NCBI GenBank assembly: GCA_035430165.1
Contig: DAOMGE010000011.1
Location: 4,298 to 68,297 of the forward strand
Length of the DNA: 64,000 nt
Source of the DNA: UBA7239 sp035430165
Lineage (GTDB): Bacteria > Pseudomonadota > Gammaproteobacteria > Pseudomonadales > UBA7239
Direction of reading: 5' to 3'
The notes beneath the pieces are model-generated. The model did not search any database. It saw nothing but the letters and a program-made list of their open reading frames with translations, and was not told the origin of the DNA. Shown here one piece after another: positions 42,865-53,362 of the stretch. A program made the translations under genes and the position numbers. How positions within the stretch are numbered: position 1 is the stretch's first letter; each line of letters begins with the position of its first letter.

Positions 42865-44955
42865 ATGAGCAAACAGACAAACACGATCGCAGGCCTGCGG
42901 TCAAATCCGATACTGGCGTTCCTTATAGGATTGCTGGTTGTAGCGCTGGTATTTGTGGCCGTCGCCGTGGTGAAAATCCAGATGACAAACACCCAGATCC
43001 AGCACTTCCTCAAGCAGACGGAGGATTTGCGATCTGCTGATTATCGACTGGTCGGCTCCCTGCGCCAGGCTGTAGCCGGCAACGAGCTCAGCTTCGAAGA
43101 CGCCAAGGAAACTTTCGTCGACATGGCCCAGATATGGGACGAGCTGAACGGACCGACAAACAAGGCCGTTGCCTCTTCCTTGACCAGCCAGATAGCCAGC
43201 GTGAGCGAAATCTGGGATCAGCGCATCAAGGTGAATGCGGCCACCATCTACGAGAACAAGGACACCATCCTGCTGGTCAACGATGTGGCAACGCGTCTGG
43301 GCCAGACCATCCCGGAAATACAGCAGCAGTACGATGACATTGTGTCTGCCATGATCGAGGCGGGCGCACCAGCTGACCAGATTGAACATGCTCGCTCACA
43401 ATCCTGGCGTGCTGAGCGGCTTGGTCGCAACATTGACAAGATTGCAGCCGGTAGCGCCGAAGCCGGTGAAGCCGCAGACCAGTTCAACACCGACGCTGCC
43501 ATGTTTGGCAAAGTATTACAGGGGATGCGCGAAGGGGATCACGCCCTGAATATTTCCCGCGTGACCAATGCGGCGGCAGTCCAGGCCCTCAATGACGTTG
43601 CCGGCCTGTTCAAGTTTGTCAGTGAATCTTCCGACAAAATCGCCAAAAACAAGGAAAGCCTGACTCGCGCCAGACAGGCAGCAGACAACCTGCTGGAACA
43701 GGATTCCGGCGCACTGCTCCAGGAGCTGGCGAACCTGAACGAAACAGCCGGCAACCTGCCTGAGATAAAGAAATGGAACTTTGTATTCTTCGCTTCGGCC
43801 GGTATCGCCGTATTTGTAATGATTGCTATCGCCATCATCCTGATTCGTGGTGGCAGCCGTCGCCTTGGCTTGCAGGAAGAAGAGAATGAGCGCAACCAGA
43901 CTGCCATCATGCGCTTGCTGGACGAGCTTGCCGACCTCGCTGACGGTGACCTGACTGCCACCGCTACCGTAACTGAAGACTTCACAGGTGCGATCGCTGA
44001 CTCCATCAACTTCACTATCGACCAGCTGCGCGTACTGGTATCGCGAATCAACGACACGGCAGTTCGCGTATCGTCTGCTGCGCAGGAAACCCAGGGCACT
44101 GCACTGCACCTTGCCGAAGCTTCTGATCACCAGGCACAGGAAATCGCCGGCGCCTCTGCCGCCGTAAACGAAATGGCGGTGACGATCGACCAGGTATCTG
44201 CCAACGCTGCCGAATCAGCGGCGGTAGCGGAAAGATCGGTATCGATCGCGAACAAGGGTGCCGAGGTGGTACAGAACACTATCCAGGGCATGGATAACAT
44301 CCGTGAACAGATCCAGGAAACCTCGAAACGTATCAAGCGTCTTGGTGAATCGTCACAGGAAATCGGGGACATCGTATCGTTGATCAACGACATCGCCGAC
44401 CAGACCAACATCCTCGCTCTTAACGCTGCAATCCAGGCCTCTATGGCCGGTGACGCAGGCCGAGGCTTCGCGGTGGTAGCGGACGAGGTACAACGCCTCG
44501 CTGAACGCTCTTCTGCGGCAACGAAACAGATTGAAGCGCTGGTAAAAACCATCCAGACGGATACCAACGAAGCGGTAGCCTCCATGGAACAAACCACGGC
44601 CGAGGTAGTACGCGGAGCCCGTCTGGCACAAGACGCCGGTGTGGCACTGGAAGAAATCGAGAACGTATCGACCACACTCGCCGAGCTGATCCAGAACATC
44701 TCGAATGCGGCACGACAACAGGCTTCATCTGCGGGTCACATTTCCAATACGATGAACGTCATCCAGGAAATCACTTCGCAAACGTCAGCCGGTACCAACG
44801 CTACTGCACGCGCTATCGGCCACCTGGCTGAAATGGCCGTCGACCTGCGTGATTCGGTACAGGGCTTCAAACTGCCAGAAGAAGCCAGCAGCTATGCTGA
44901 TGGCGCCGGCATGCCCCTGATGGGTGCCGAGGACGAACGGCTATCGCTGGATTGA
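42865..44955 (+). CDS. pilJ: Methyl-accepting chemotaxis protein PilJ
   Basis: A 696-residue receptor. Membrane helices at about 15-38 (LAFLIGLLVVALVFVAVAVV) and 310-332 (VFFASAGIAVFVMIAIAIIL) flank a helical periplasmic sensor of about 270 residues of the PilJ type. The cytoplasmic part ends in the MCP tip NDIADQTNILALNAAIQASM followed by AGDAGRGFAVVADEVQRLAE. PilJ senses surface/pilus state and signals through PilI/ChpA. ATG 42865 is chosen because TTGGAG sits 6 nt before it; a TTG at 42853 is possible. Several glutamine/glutamate pairs could be methylated by PilK. Confidence 0.95.
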   Translation: MSKQTNTIAGLRSNPILAFLIGLLVVALVFVAVAVVKIQMTNTQIQHFLKQTEDLRSADYRLVGSLRQAVAGNELSFEDAKETFVDMAQIWDELNGPTNKAVASSLTSQIASVSEIWDQRIKVNAATIYENKDTILLVNDVATRLGQTIPEIQQQYDDIVSAMIEAGAPADQIEHARSQSWRAERLGRNIDKIAAGSAEAGEAADQFNTDAAMFGKVLQGMREGDHALNISRVTNAAAVQALNDVAGLFKFVSESSDKIAKNKESLTRARQAADNLLEQDSGALLQELANLNETAGNLPEIKKWNFVFFASAGIAVFVMIAIAIILIRGGSRRLGLQEEENERNQTAIMRLLDELADLADGDLTATATVTEDFTGAIADSINFTIDQLRVLVSRINDTAVRVSSAAQETQGTALHLAEASDHQAQEIAGASAAVNEMAVTIDQVSANAAESAAVAERSVSIANKGAEVVQNTIQGMDNIREQIQETSKRIKRLGESSQEIGDIVSLINDIADQTNILALNAAIQASMAGDAGRGFAVVADEVQRLAERSSAATKQIEALVKTIQTDTNEAVASMEQTTAEVVRGARLAQDAGVALEEIENVSTTLAELIQNISNAARQQASSAGHISNTMNVIQEITSQTSAGTNATARAIGHLAEMAVDLRDSVQGFKLPEEASSYADGAGMPLMGAEDERLSLD

Positions 44956-45014
44956 GCACAGTGGTCGAAACGCCAGTTGACGCGCAATGACCCCTGCAGC
45001 CTATCGATGCCACC

Positions 45015-45929
45015 ATGGTGACGACTATCAAAACACCCTCCGCGCCACCTGACGCTCCCCGTCAGGGAGCGCGCAGTGGCGGCTGGTCGATCCAGGCACT
45101 GCCCGACCTGAGCGAAGAAGATTTCACCCAGTGGCGCCGCTTGCTGGAAGAACGCACCGGCATCCATCTGGTTCCGCAACAAAAAGCTTTCCTTCAATCC
45201 CAACTGACGATCCGCACCCGCGAACTGGGTAATATCAGTTTTGCGCAGTATTACCAGAGCCTTCATGAAGGCCTGCGCAGCGTTGTCGAGTGGTCAACAC
45301 TGGTCGACCGTCTTGTAGTCAAGGAAACCAGTTTTTTTCGCCACCAGCCCTCTTTTGATTTCATCCGTAATTATGTCAATGGACGCATCGCCAACGGCAG
45401 TATCGGCGAGTCATTTGATGTATGGAGTGTCGGATGCTCCACTGGCGAAGAACCGTACACACTGGCCATGCTCATTAACGAATGCTTTGCCGCCGCCTCG
45501 CTCAACAGCTATTGGGGCATCACTGGCATGGATATATCGATGCCCGCATTGAGCTATGCAAAACAAGGCATTTATTCACGCCGCAAACTGGACATGATCC
45601 CGGCAGAATTGCGCAGCCGTTATTTCACCGATTACGACCAGCTGCGCAGCCAGATTGCACCCGCCATGCGCGAACGTGTTTGTTTCACATCAGGTAACGT
45701 CATCGAGCTGAAAAAAATGCCGATGGTAAAAATGGACATCATTTCCTGTAACAACATGCTGATCTATTTTCGTCGCTGGCGGCGGCGCAAGATATTGAAC
45801 AGCCTGGCGGAACGCCTGAAAAAAGGCGGCATCCTGATTATCGGTCTCGGTGAAATCGTAGACTGGGAACACCCGCTACTGGAACCCGTAGCAAATGATA
45901 GTGTGCAGGCCTATGTCTGCACTCGATAA
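45015..45929 (+). CDS. pilK: CheR-type receptor methyltransferase PilK
   Basis: A 304-residue S-adenosylmethionine methyltransferase. An N-terminal helical subdomain (RLLEERTGIHLVPQQKAFLQ) precedes the SAM-binding fold with VWSVGCSTGEEPYTLAM, ITGMDISMPALSYAK and NMLIYFRRWRRRKILNSLAE. It should methylate PilJ glutamates. 59 nt after pilJ; ATG 45015 used. Confidence 0.93.
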   Translation: MVTTIKTPSAPPDAPRQGARSGGWSIQALPDLSEEDFTQWRRLLEERTGIHLVPQQKAFLQSQLTIRTRELGNISFAQYYQSLHEGLRSVVEWSTLVDRLVVKETSFFRHQPSFDFIRNYVNGRIANGSIGESFDVWSVGCSTGEEPYTLAMLINECFAAASLNSYWGITGMDISMPALSYAKQGIYSRRKLDMIPAELRSRYFTDYDQLRSQIAPAMRERVCFTSGNVIELKKMPMVKMDIISCNNMLIYFRRWRRRKILNSLAERLKKGGILIIGLGEIVDWEHPLLEPVANDSVQAYVCTR

Positions 45930-45993
45930 ACAATGATTGATCTTGCAGCTTTGACGAAAAGCACTGCGTGTATTGCAGTAACAGGAGCAGGCC

Positions 45994-48900
45994 ATGGCCG
46001 ATAAACGAAATTTTACCGCACTTGACTGGGTGGCCGGTGAGATTGGCGAAACACTGAAGCAGGCCAGCGAAGCGCTGGAAGCCTATGTGACCAACACGGA
46101 AGATGCCACACGTATACGCTTTTGCCTCAATCATGTGCATCAGGTTTACAACATTCTGCAAATGGTCGAACTGCACGGCGGCGCCCTGCTTGCTGAAGAA
46201 ATGGAAAAACTTGCTCGCTCGCTGATCGACAAGACCGTAGTCAGTACAGGCGATGCACATGAAGTGTTGATGCGCGCGATTCTCCAGCTCCCGGTTTATC
46301 TTGACCGGGTTAAAGCCTCCCGCTGCGATGATCCGGCCTCCCTGATGTCGCTGCTGAATGATTTGCGTGCGGTTCGCGGCGAACATCTTTTTACTGAAAC
46401 TCAGCTTTTCGGCCCCGACATGCGTGCTGCGCACAATATTGTCGGCCCGCGTGTGCGCTTTGATGAAGAAAAGTTCCAGGAAATCATCAAGAAGCTCGTC
46501 CACATGTACGAAGCCGTCATGGTCAGCGTCATGCGCGATCGCGAGCTGGATGACAACCTGGAAGCGCTCAAGAAAATTTTCCAGAACTTCCGGAAAATCT
46601 GTCAGGGCACAGCCCGTGCGCCACTGTGGGATGTCTGCCTTGCCATCATCGAAGGCATAGAAAACGACAGCATTCCCGGCAGTGTTGCCATCAACAACCT
46701 GTTACGCAATGTGGACAGGGAAATTCGTCACATGATGGACACCGGCGCAAGCTCGCTCGACGAGTTTGCACCTGACGAACTGATCAAGAACTTGCTGTAT
46801 TACATTGCGCGGAGCCAGGCCACCTCGCCACAGATCAGCGCGATACGCGAAGCGTACAAGCTGGATCGCGCATTGCCCGGCATGCAGGCTGGTGACGACG
46901 ATATGACGCTCGGCGCACCGGATCCGGAGGCGATGCGCTCCGTTGTCGTCGCGTTGACAGAAGAATTCAGCCGCGCCAAGGATATTTTTGACAGCTACGT
47001 CAACGGCCATGAAAGTGACAACAGCACACTGAACACGGCGATTGCCATTTTCAAACAGACGGGCGATACCTTGGCCGTATTGGGCCTGGGTGATATGCGT
47101 AAAAAAATCGAGCACATGATTGCCGATTTGCATGCACAGGTTGAATCCGGCGTATTGGCATCCGGCGACTCCCTTATGGAGTCAGCTGCAAAGCTGATTG
47201 AAATCGAAACCAGCCTCAACGAAAAATACAACAGCGACACACAGCAGCAGGATGATGGCTCACCGCGCAGCATGGATCACGCCATGATGTCTGCGCAGGA
47301 AACGGTGTTGCTGGAATGCCACAACGGTATTGAACAGGCGAAGGATGCCATCGTCGAATACATGGGGTCGCAGTGGGACAATGTCCATCTGGCCGTGCTG
47401 CCCGAGTTGTTGCAATCTGTGCGCGGTGGGCTCGAGATTGTCGGGCAGCGCCGCGCCGCACGCGTGCTGGGTGCCTGCGGTCGCTACATCAAGGAGCAAT
47501 TGATTGACGGCCGCGTCAAACCGGATTTCACCTCGATGGACACACTGGCCGATGTTATCGCCAGCGTTGAATATTATCTGGAATGCCTTGATGAGGATGT
47601 CATTGAAGACCAGGACAATACGCTCGCCGTTGCCGAAACCAGTGTGGCCTCGCTCGGCTATGCCGTTGCCGTACATCACCGTGTAAAAACCGATTATCTG
47701 GATGCAGAACCTGAACTTGAAAATCTCGATTCGATTGTGCCGGTGCTGGATCAGGAGCCGGAAGTTTATCTCGAAGCACATCCCGAATTACTGGAAACCA
47801 ACGACGAAGTCCCTGTTGCCGTCGTGGAAACAGCCACTCACGAAGATGGCCCTCTGCTAAGCGATGAAGAACTGGCGGCGTGGGAAAATGCGCCTGTCGT
47901 ACCACTCGATCTTGCAGGACACGAAGCCACAACACTCACAGGCATAGCAGCGGACTTGCCGGAAGACGTTTCCGCTACCGCACATGAAGAACCACCCGTT
48001 CTGGAAGCGCACCCTGTCGCAATAGACACTGCCGCCACCGTTATCACCACCGCTGTTGTAGCCACAGCGCCAGCCGCGGTGTTGGCCGTAGACGCGACCG
48101 AAGAAATCAAACCCGAGTTTGTCGACGCCGAGCTCCACATCGAGGATCTCGACGATGAAATTGCAGAGATCTTTGTCGAGGAAGCACAAGAAGTTCTCGA
48201 AACCATTCTCGAGTTTTATCCGCAGTGGCGCGCCAATCACGATGACAAAACCTCACTCACCGAATTTCGTCGCGGTTTCCACACCCTGAAGGGCAGTGGG
48301 CGCATGGTGAAAGCACTGGATATCGGCGAACTGGCATGGTCTGTAGAAAACATGCTGAACCGCATCATCGACGGCACCATCGAGCCAAGTGAAAATGTCT
48401 GCGTGGTTATCGACAAGGTCATCGAAAAAATTCCTTCCATGATCGCGGCCTTTACGAATCGCAAGGTCGATCCGCAACCTGCATTGACGCAACGCCTGCG
48501 GGATGCTGCCACGTCGCTATCTGCCGGCGGGCCAATGTTGCCGCTTGACGCGCCGGGACAACAAACCGCCCAAGAAGTTGAGATACCTGTACTTGAACCG
48601 GCCGCTATGGATGTTACAGATGTCGCGGCGCCTGTCGATGCGTTTGCCGGCGAAGTGCCGGAAGACATGACAGAGGAATTCGACACAACCCTGTGGGAAA
48701 TTTTTGCCAGCGAAGCAGAAACGCATCTCGAAGTGGCTGATGCGTGGATTGCCCATGCGCGTGAACGTTCACCGTTGCCAGTTGAAACCACGGACCTGCT
48801 GCAACGCGCCCTGCACACACTGAAGGGCAGCGCGCATATGGCAGAAGTCACGCCAATCGCTGAACTTGCCACGCCGTTTGAAAAATTTGTCAAGGAGTTG

Positions 48901-51900
48901 CGCGCTTACCAGATCAAGGTCGACGACACGTTCACCGAACTGTTTGCTGAAGTGGTGGCTGAAATCCGTTACGGCATCCACCTGATCGATAACCACAAAC
49001 GCGTTGTATTGCCACACTGTGCAGAACTGCTTGCGCGCACAGATGCCCTGCGCCTGCAGTTGACCGGCGGCGGTGAAGTTGAAGCGACCAGCAAGGCAGA
49101 TGCACCGGTTCTGGCAACCGTTGATCCGACGCGTTTCAACGACTTCCTGATGAACGAAATGGATGCGTTGATGGATGTTTCACCTCATCTGGATGCATGG
49201 GTCGCGCAACAGGACAACCATGGCATCGAGCGCATTATTTTCGAATTGAGTGAAATGGCTGCCGGCGCAGATGAAGCAGGCTTGTCGCCAATTGCATCCC
49301 TGGCTCGTGCCATTATTCCTTGCTATCCACATGCACAAAATACCCGCAGCGGATTTGCCGCCTGGATACCACTGGCACACGAGGCACATAATGCACTGAT
49401 TGACTTCATGGATCGTATGGCAGCCAGTGAAGACCTGGTTATCAATACGGAAGTCGAGAATCAACTCGCCACATTCTGTGCTACAGAATTTGTCGATGAA
49501 GCACAGGGTGATATCGCAGAAGCGCCGGTCACCGGGGACGACTTGCCACTCGTGCAGATTGAAACGATCAGGCCTGCAGAACAAGTCGTTACCGAATCGC
49601 CGGCCGCTACTGCATCCGTCACAGCAAATGCTGCCTCTTCACACGATGAAGATGTCGCCATGCTCGCCGAGCTGGATGATGACCTGCTGGAAATTTTCCT
49701 CGAGGAAGCCGACGAGTTACTGGAACAGCTCGAGAGCGAAATCCATCAGTGGAGCGAAGATCCCGCTACAAGCATGGCCGACGCTGTGCGGCGCACACTG
49801 CATACCTTCAAGGGTGGCGCACGCATGAGCGGACTCATGTTGCTCGGCACGCTGGCGCATGATCTGGAATCACAGCTGGAATATTTTGAAGGAACGGCCG
49901 ACTCCACGCTGCTTGACACGCTCTATGACTGCCAGGATCGCTTGTATCGCGGTGTTGCCATGGTGCATGCGTGGCGTAGCGGCGACGACAGCTCACTGAA
50001 CTTTGCGTCACTGCAAATGCCAACAGCGGAAACTGCTGTTGCTGAGAATGCTGTTGCAGAAATTACTACGGAAGCATCCGATATTGCGCCGGTTATTGAA
50101 GCGATTGCGGAACCCGTTACTGAAATGGCTGCTGTTGAAGTCGCTGTTGCTGAACCCATTGTCGAACCGGTGGTTGCCGAGACTACGGCTGAAGAACCCA
50201 CCATTGAATCGATTGCAGCGACAGAACCTGCTGCCGTCACCACTGGTGGCATTCTTGAATACAGCCATGACATCGAACCCGAGCTGCTCGACATTTTCCT
50301 TGAGGAGGCTGAAGAGCTGGTCGAGGAGCTGGAGCAAATCGTCGCTGACTGGCAGGCTGAACCGGACAACGCACAATTTGCTGACGCATTGCGTCGCAAC
50401 CTGCATACGCTGAAAGGCGGCGCTCGCATGGCAGGCCTCACAGGGCTGGGCTCGCTGGCACACGACCTTGAAACACAGCTCGAACACTTCAGTGGCTCGG
50501 CCGACGCCAGCCTGCTGGGCCAGATCCTGCAGTATCAGGACGCCATCCTCGCCGGTGTCGACCAGGGTCGCGCACTGGCCGCCGGCCAATCTCCACAGCC
50601 GATGTCTGTTGCAATACCTGGCGCTGGCGCAGCACCTGCAGAACAACCGGTTGCCGCTGAAGTCCAGGCTGTCGAACCCGAGGCTCCCGCCGCAGAGACT
50701 GTTGCAGAACCGGCTGTTGTTATCGAAGAGCCGGTCGTTGAGATCACTCCCGAAGTGGTGTCAGTCACCGACACAGCGCCTGTCATCGAGGCTGCGGTCG
50801 TGGAAGCCGCGGCGCCGGCTGTCGACCTTGGTCTCTCGGAGGATATCGATCCGGAAATGCTCGGTATCTTCCTCGAAGAAGCGGTCGAGCTGCTGGAGGA
50901 CCTGGAAACACAAATCCTGTCCTGGACAGACGCGCCGGATGACAACAACTTCCGCGATTCGCTCAAGCGCATCCTGCACACCTTCAAGGGCGGTGCGCGC
51001 ATGGCCGGCGTTATGGGGCTGGGCGAACTGGCACATGATCTCGAATCACAACTCGAGTTTTTGAGCGGTCCTGCCGACCAGGCCTTGTTCGATACCCTGA
51101 GTCGCTATTACGACAACCTGTCGACTGGCGTATCAATGGTGCAGCGCATTGCTGCCGGTGAGTCACTCGCCGCCGTCGTGGGCGCTCCCGCAACCCCTGC
51201 CGAGACAACCCCTGTCACCGACACAACATCGGCGGCGGAAGCGGCGTTTGCTGATGAGCTGGCCGAACATGCTGACCTGGCCGAGCTTGTCGCCGACCAG
51301 GTCACTGCAGGCGCCGGGACCGGCACTGACAAGCAGGGCATCGCCGAAGACCACGGTTTCGATATTCCTGTGCCGTCGGCAAAAATCATTCCGTTCCGCG
51401 GCACCACATTGCCCAGGGGACTGGCAGAGGCCATTGCCGGCAACAAGGGGCAGCAAGCGACAGCGGAAGCCAAGGCCGCACAAACCCAGCAAGAAACCAT
51501 CAAGGTTGCTGCAGACTTGCTGGAAAACCTGGTCAACCTCGCTGGCGAAACCTCGATCAACCGCTCGCGTGTCGAGCAGCAGATGATCGATATCGAGCGC
51601 TCGTCGGATGAAATGGAGGCAACTATCCAGCGTCTGCAAGACCAGTTGCGCCGTCTCGAGGCCGAGACCGATGCCCAGATCCAGTCGCGCTTGTCAGAAA
51701 TCCAGGAACGCAGTGATGACTTCGACCCGCTGGAAATGGACCGCTACTCCACGGTACAGCAGCTGACCAGCTCGCTGTCCGAATCGGCATCGGATCTTAT
51801 CGATATCCGCAGCTCGCTGAACAACAAGTTACGGGATACAGAAACGCTGCTGATCCAGCAAGCGCGTATCAATACCGGCTTGCAAGAAGGCCTGATGCGC

Positions 51901-53349
51901 ACCCGCATGGTACCGTTTTCCCGTCTGGAGCCACGCCTGCGCCGGATTGTGCGACAGGTAGCCAGCGAACTGAAAAAAGACATCGCGTTCGACCTGGAGA
52001 ACGTGCAGGGGGAACTGGACCGTACCATGCTGGAGCGCATGGTGGCGCCCCTGGAGCACATGCTTCGCAACGCTTGCGACCACGGCATCGAAACGCCAGA
52101 AAAACGTGAGGCTGCGGGCAAACCCAGACAGGGGCGGATCGTCCTCAGCGTCAACCGTGACGGCGGCGATATCCTCATTTCGTTGCGAGATGACGGCGGC
52201 GGTATCAACGTCAGCGCTGTTCGCAAGAAAGCCATCGAACGCGGCATGTTGACACCGGATGCGCCACTGACTGACTCGGAGGCACTGCAATTTATCCTGC
52301 AAGCCGGCTTCAGTACGGCCGAAAAAGTCACACAGATTTCCGGTCGCGGCGTCGGCATGGACGTCGTACACAGTGAAATCAAGTCGATGGGCGGCTCGAT
52401 GTCCATCAGCTCCACTGTCGGCAAGGGCAGTGAGTTCACGGTCCGCCTGCCATTTACCGTATCGGTAAACCGTGCGTTGATGGTGCGTATCGGCGAAGAG
52501 ATGTACGCCGTCCCGCTTACCTCTATCGAGGGTATCGTGCGTGTCAGCCCCTTCGAGCTGGAAAGCTACTACGATGACCCGAATGCGCGGTTTGAGTACG
52601 CTGGCCGTGACTACTCGATCAAATACCTCGGCGCGATGTTACGCACCAAGCCCCGGCCATTCCTGGACAATGCCGTCCTGCCAGAGCCGGTTATCCTGCT
52701 GCGCAGCGCCGAACACACCGTTGCCTTGCACGTCGACCAGCTGGTGGGCAGCCGCGAGATCGTGGTAAAAGCGCTCGGCGCGCAGTTTGCGTCCGTACCC
52801 GGCTTGTCCGGTGCCACCCTGCTCGGTGACGGCAGCGTGGTCGTGATCCTCGATCTTCTGGCCCTGGTACGCAGCAATCTGGCGCTGGAAGGCACATCGG
52901 CAACGTTTGTCGGCCAGGAAACACAAGCTGTCGTCGAGGAAACCATCACTGTCATGGTTTGCGACGACTCGGTGACGGTGCGCAAGGTCACCTCACGCCT
53001 GCTCGAGCGCGAAGGCTTCAACGTCATGCTGGCCAAAGATGGCGCCGACGCCTTGCTGCAGATGCAGGATCGTTTGCCGGACGTACTGTTACTCGACATC
53101 GAGATGCCGCGTATGGACGGTTTCGAAGTCGCCAGTACGATGAAGAACAGCCAGCGGCTGCAGGAAATTCCTATCATCATGATCACCTCGCGAACTGGTG
53201 AAAAGCACCGTGAGCGGGCGACAGGCATGGGGGTTGAGCGCTACATGGGCAAACCGTATGTTGAGGAAGAGCTGCTGATGAACATCAACGACCTCGTCGG
53301 TGAGCGACTGGTACGGCGCATGGCGCGTTTTGAACAGTCCGGCAGCTGA
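45994..53349 (+). CDS. chpA: Hybrid chemotaxis kinase ChpA with multiple Hpt domains
   Basis: A 2451-residue CheA-like protein. Residues about 1-560 resemble the FimL-like N-terminus without an Hpt histidine. Five canonical Hpt motifs follow: His763 (FHTLKGSGR), His941 (LHTLKGSAH), His1270, His1471 and His1662 (LHTFKGGARMAG type), plus a degenerate Hpt-like region near 1045-1150. Ala/Glu/Val-rich linkers separate them. Then come the dimerisation helices (from about 1836), ATPase domain (N-box HMLRNACDHG at 2022, GRGVGMDVV about 2117), CheW-like domain (about 2150-2290) and a C-terminal receiver with Asp2368 (LLLDIEMPRMDG) and Lys2420. The last three Hpt modules are closely alike. P. aeruginosa ChpA is similar in length and layout. 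It phosphorylates PilG and PilH. Confidence 0.95.
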   Translation: MADKRNFTALDWVAGEIGETLKQASEALEAYVTNTEDATRIRFCLNHVHQVYNILQMVELHGGALLAEEMEKLARSLIDKTVVSTGDAHEVLMRAILQLPVYLDRVKASRCDDPASLMSLLNDLRAVRGEHLFTETQLFGPDMRAAHNIVGPRVRFDEEKFQEIIKKLVHMYEAVMVSVMRDRELDDNLEALKKIFQNFRKICQGTARAPLWDVCLAIIEGIENDSIPGSVAINNLLRNVDREIRHMMDTGASSLDEFAPDELIKNLLYYIARSQATSPQISAIREAYKLDRALPGMQAGDDDMTLGAPDPEAMRSVVVALTEEFSRAKDIFDSYVNGHESDNSTLNTAIAIFKQTGDTLAVLGLGDMRKKIEHMIADLHAQVESGVLASGDSLMESAAKLIEIETSLNEKYNSDTQQQDDGSPRSMDHAMMSAQETVLLECHNGIEQAKDAIVEYMGSQWDNVHLAVLPELLQSVRGGLEIVGQRRAARVLGACGRYIKEQLIDGRVKPDFTSMDTLADVIASVEYYLECLDEDVIEDQDNTLAVAETSVASLGYAVAVHHRVKTDYLDAEPELENLDSIVPVLDQEPEVYLEAHPELLETNDEVPVAVVETATHEDGPLLSDEELAAWENAPVVPLDLAGHEATTLTGIAADLPEDVSATAHEEPPVLEAHPVAIDTAATVITTAVVATAPAAVLAVDATEEIKPEFVDAELHIEDLDDEIAEIFVEEAQEVLETILEFYPQWRANHDDKTSLTEFRRGFHTLKGSGRMVKALDIGELAWSVENMLNRIIDGTIEPSENVCVVIDKVIEKIPSMIAAFTNRKVDPQPALTQRLRDAATSLSAGGPMLPLDAPGQQTAQEVEIPVLEPAAMDVTDVAAPVDAFAGEVPEDMTEEFDTTLWEIFASEAETHLEVADAWIAHARERSPLPVETTDLLQRALHTLKGSAHMAEVTPIAELATPFEKFVKELRAYQIKVDDTFTELFAEVVAEIRYGIHLIDNHKRVVLPHCAELLARTDALRLQLTGGGEVEATSKADAPVLATVDPTRFNDFLMNEMDALMDVSPHLDAWVAQQDNHGIERIIFELSEMAAGADEAGLSPIASLARAIIPCYPHAQNTRSGFAAWIPLAHEAHNALIDFMDRMAASEDLVINTEVENQLATFCATEFVDEAQGDIAEAPVTGDDLPLVQIETIRPAEQVVTESPAATASVTANAASSHDEDVAMLAELDDDLLEIFLEEADELLEQLESEIHQWSEDPATSMADAVRRTLHTFKGGARMSGLMLLGTLAHDLESQLEYFEGTADSTLLDTLYDCQDRLYRGVAMVHAWRSGDDSSLNFASLQMPTAETAVAENAVAEITTEASDIAPVIEAIAEPVTEMAAVEVAVAEPIVEPVVAETTAEEPTIESIAATEPAAVTTGGILEYSHDIEPELLDIFLEEAEELVEELEQIVADWQAEPDNAQFADALRRNLHTLKGGARMAGLTGLGSLAHDLETQLEHFSGSADASLLGQILQYQDAILAGVDQGRALAAGQSPQPMSVAIPGAGAAPAEQPVAAEVQAVEPEAPAAETVAEPAVVIEEPVVEITPEVVSVTDTAPVIEAAVVEAAAPAVDLGLSEDIDPEMLGIFLEEAVELLEDLETQILSWTDAPDDNNFRDSLKRILHTFKGGARMAGVMGLGELAHDLESQLEFLSGPADQALFDTLSRYYDNLSTGVSMVQRIAAGESLAAVVGAPATPAETTPVTDTTSAAEAAFADELAEHADLAELVADQVTAGAGTGTDKQGIAEDHGFDIPVPSAKIIPFRGTTLPRGLAEAIAGNKGQQATAEAKAAQTQQETIKVAADLLENLVNLAGETSINRSRVEQQMIDIERSSDEMEATIQRLQDQLRRLEAETDAQIQSRLSEIQERSDDFDPLEMDRYSTVQQLTSSLSESASDLIDIRSSLNNKLRDTETLLIQQARINTGLQEGLMRTRMVPFSRLEPRLRRIVRQVASELKKDIAFDLENVQGELDRTMLERMVAPLEHMLRNACDHGIETPEKREAAGKPRQGRIVLSVNRDGGDILISLRDDGGGINVSAVRKKAIERGMLTPDAPLTDSEALQFILQAGFSTAEKVTQISGRGVGMDVVHSEIKSMGGSMSISSTVGKGSEFTVRLPFTVSVNRALMVRIGEEMYAVPLTSIEGIVRVSPFELESYYDDPNARFEYAGRDYSIKYLGAMLRTKPRPFLDNAVLPEPVILLRSAEHTVALHVDQLVGSREIVVKALGAQFASVPGLSGATLLGDGSVVVILDLLALVRSNLALEGTSATFVGQETQAVVEETITVMVCDDSVTVRKVTSRLLEREGFNVMLAKDGADALLQMQDRLPDVLLLDIEMPRMDGFEVASTMKNSQRLQEIPIIMITSRTGEKHRERATGMGVERYMGKPYVEEELLMNINDLVGERLVRRMARFEQSGS

Positions 53350-53362
53350 GGCATAGTCAACT

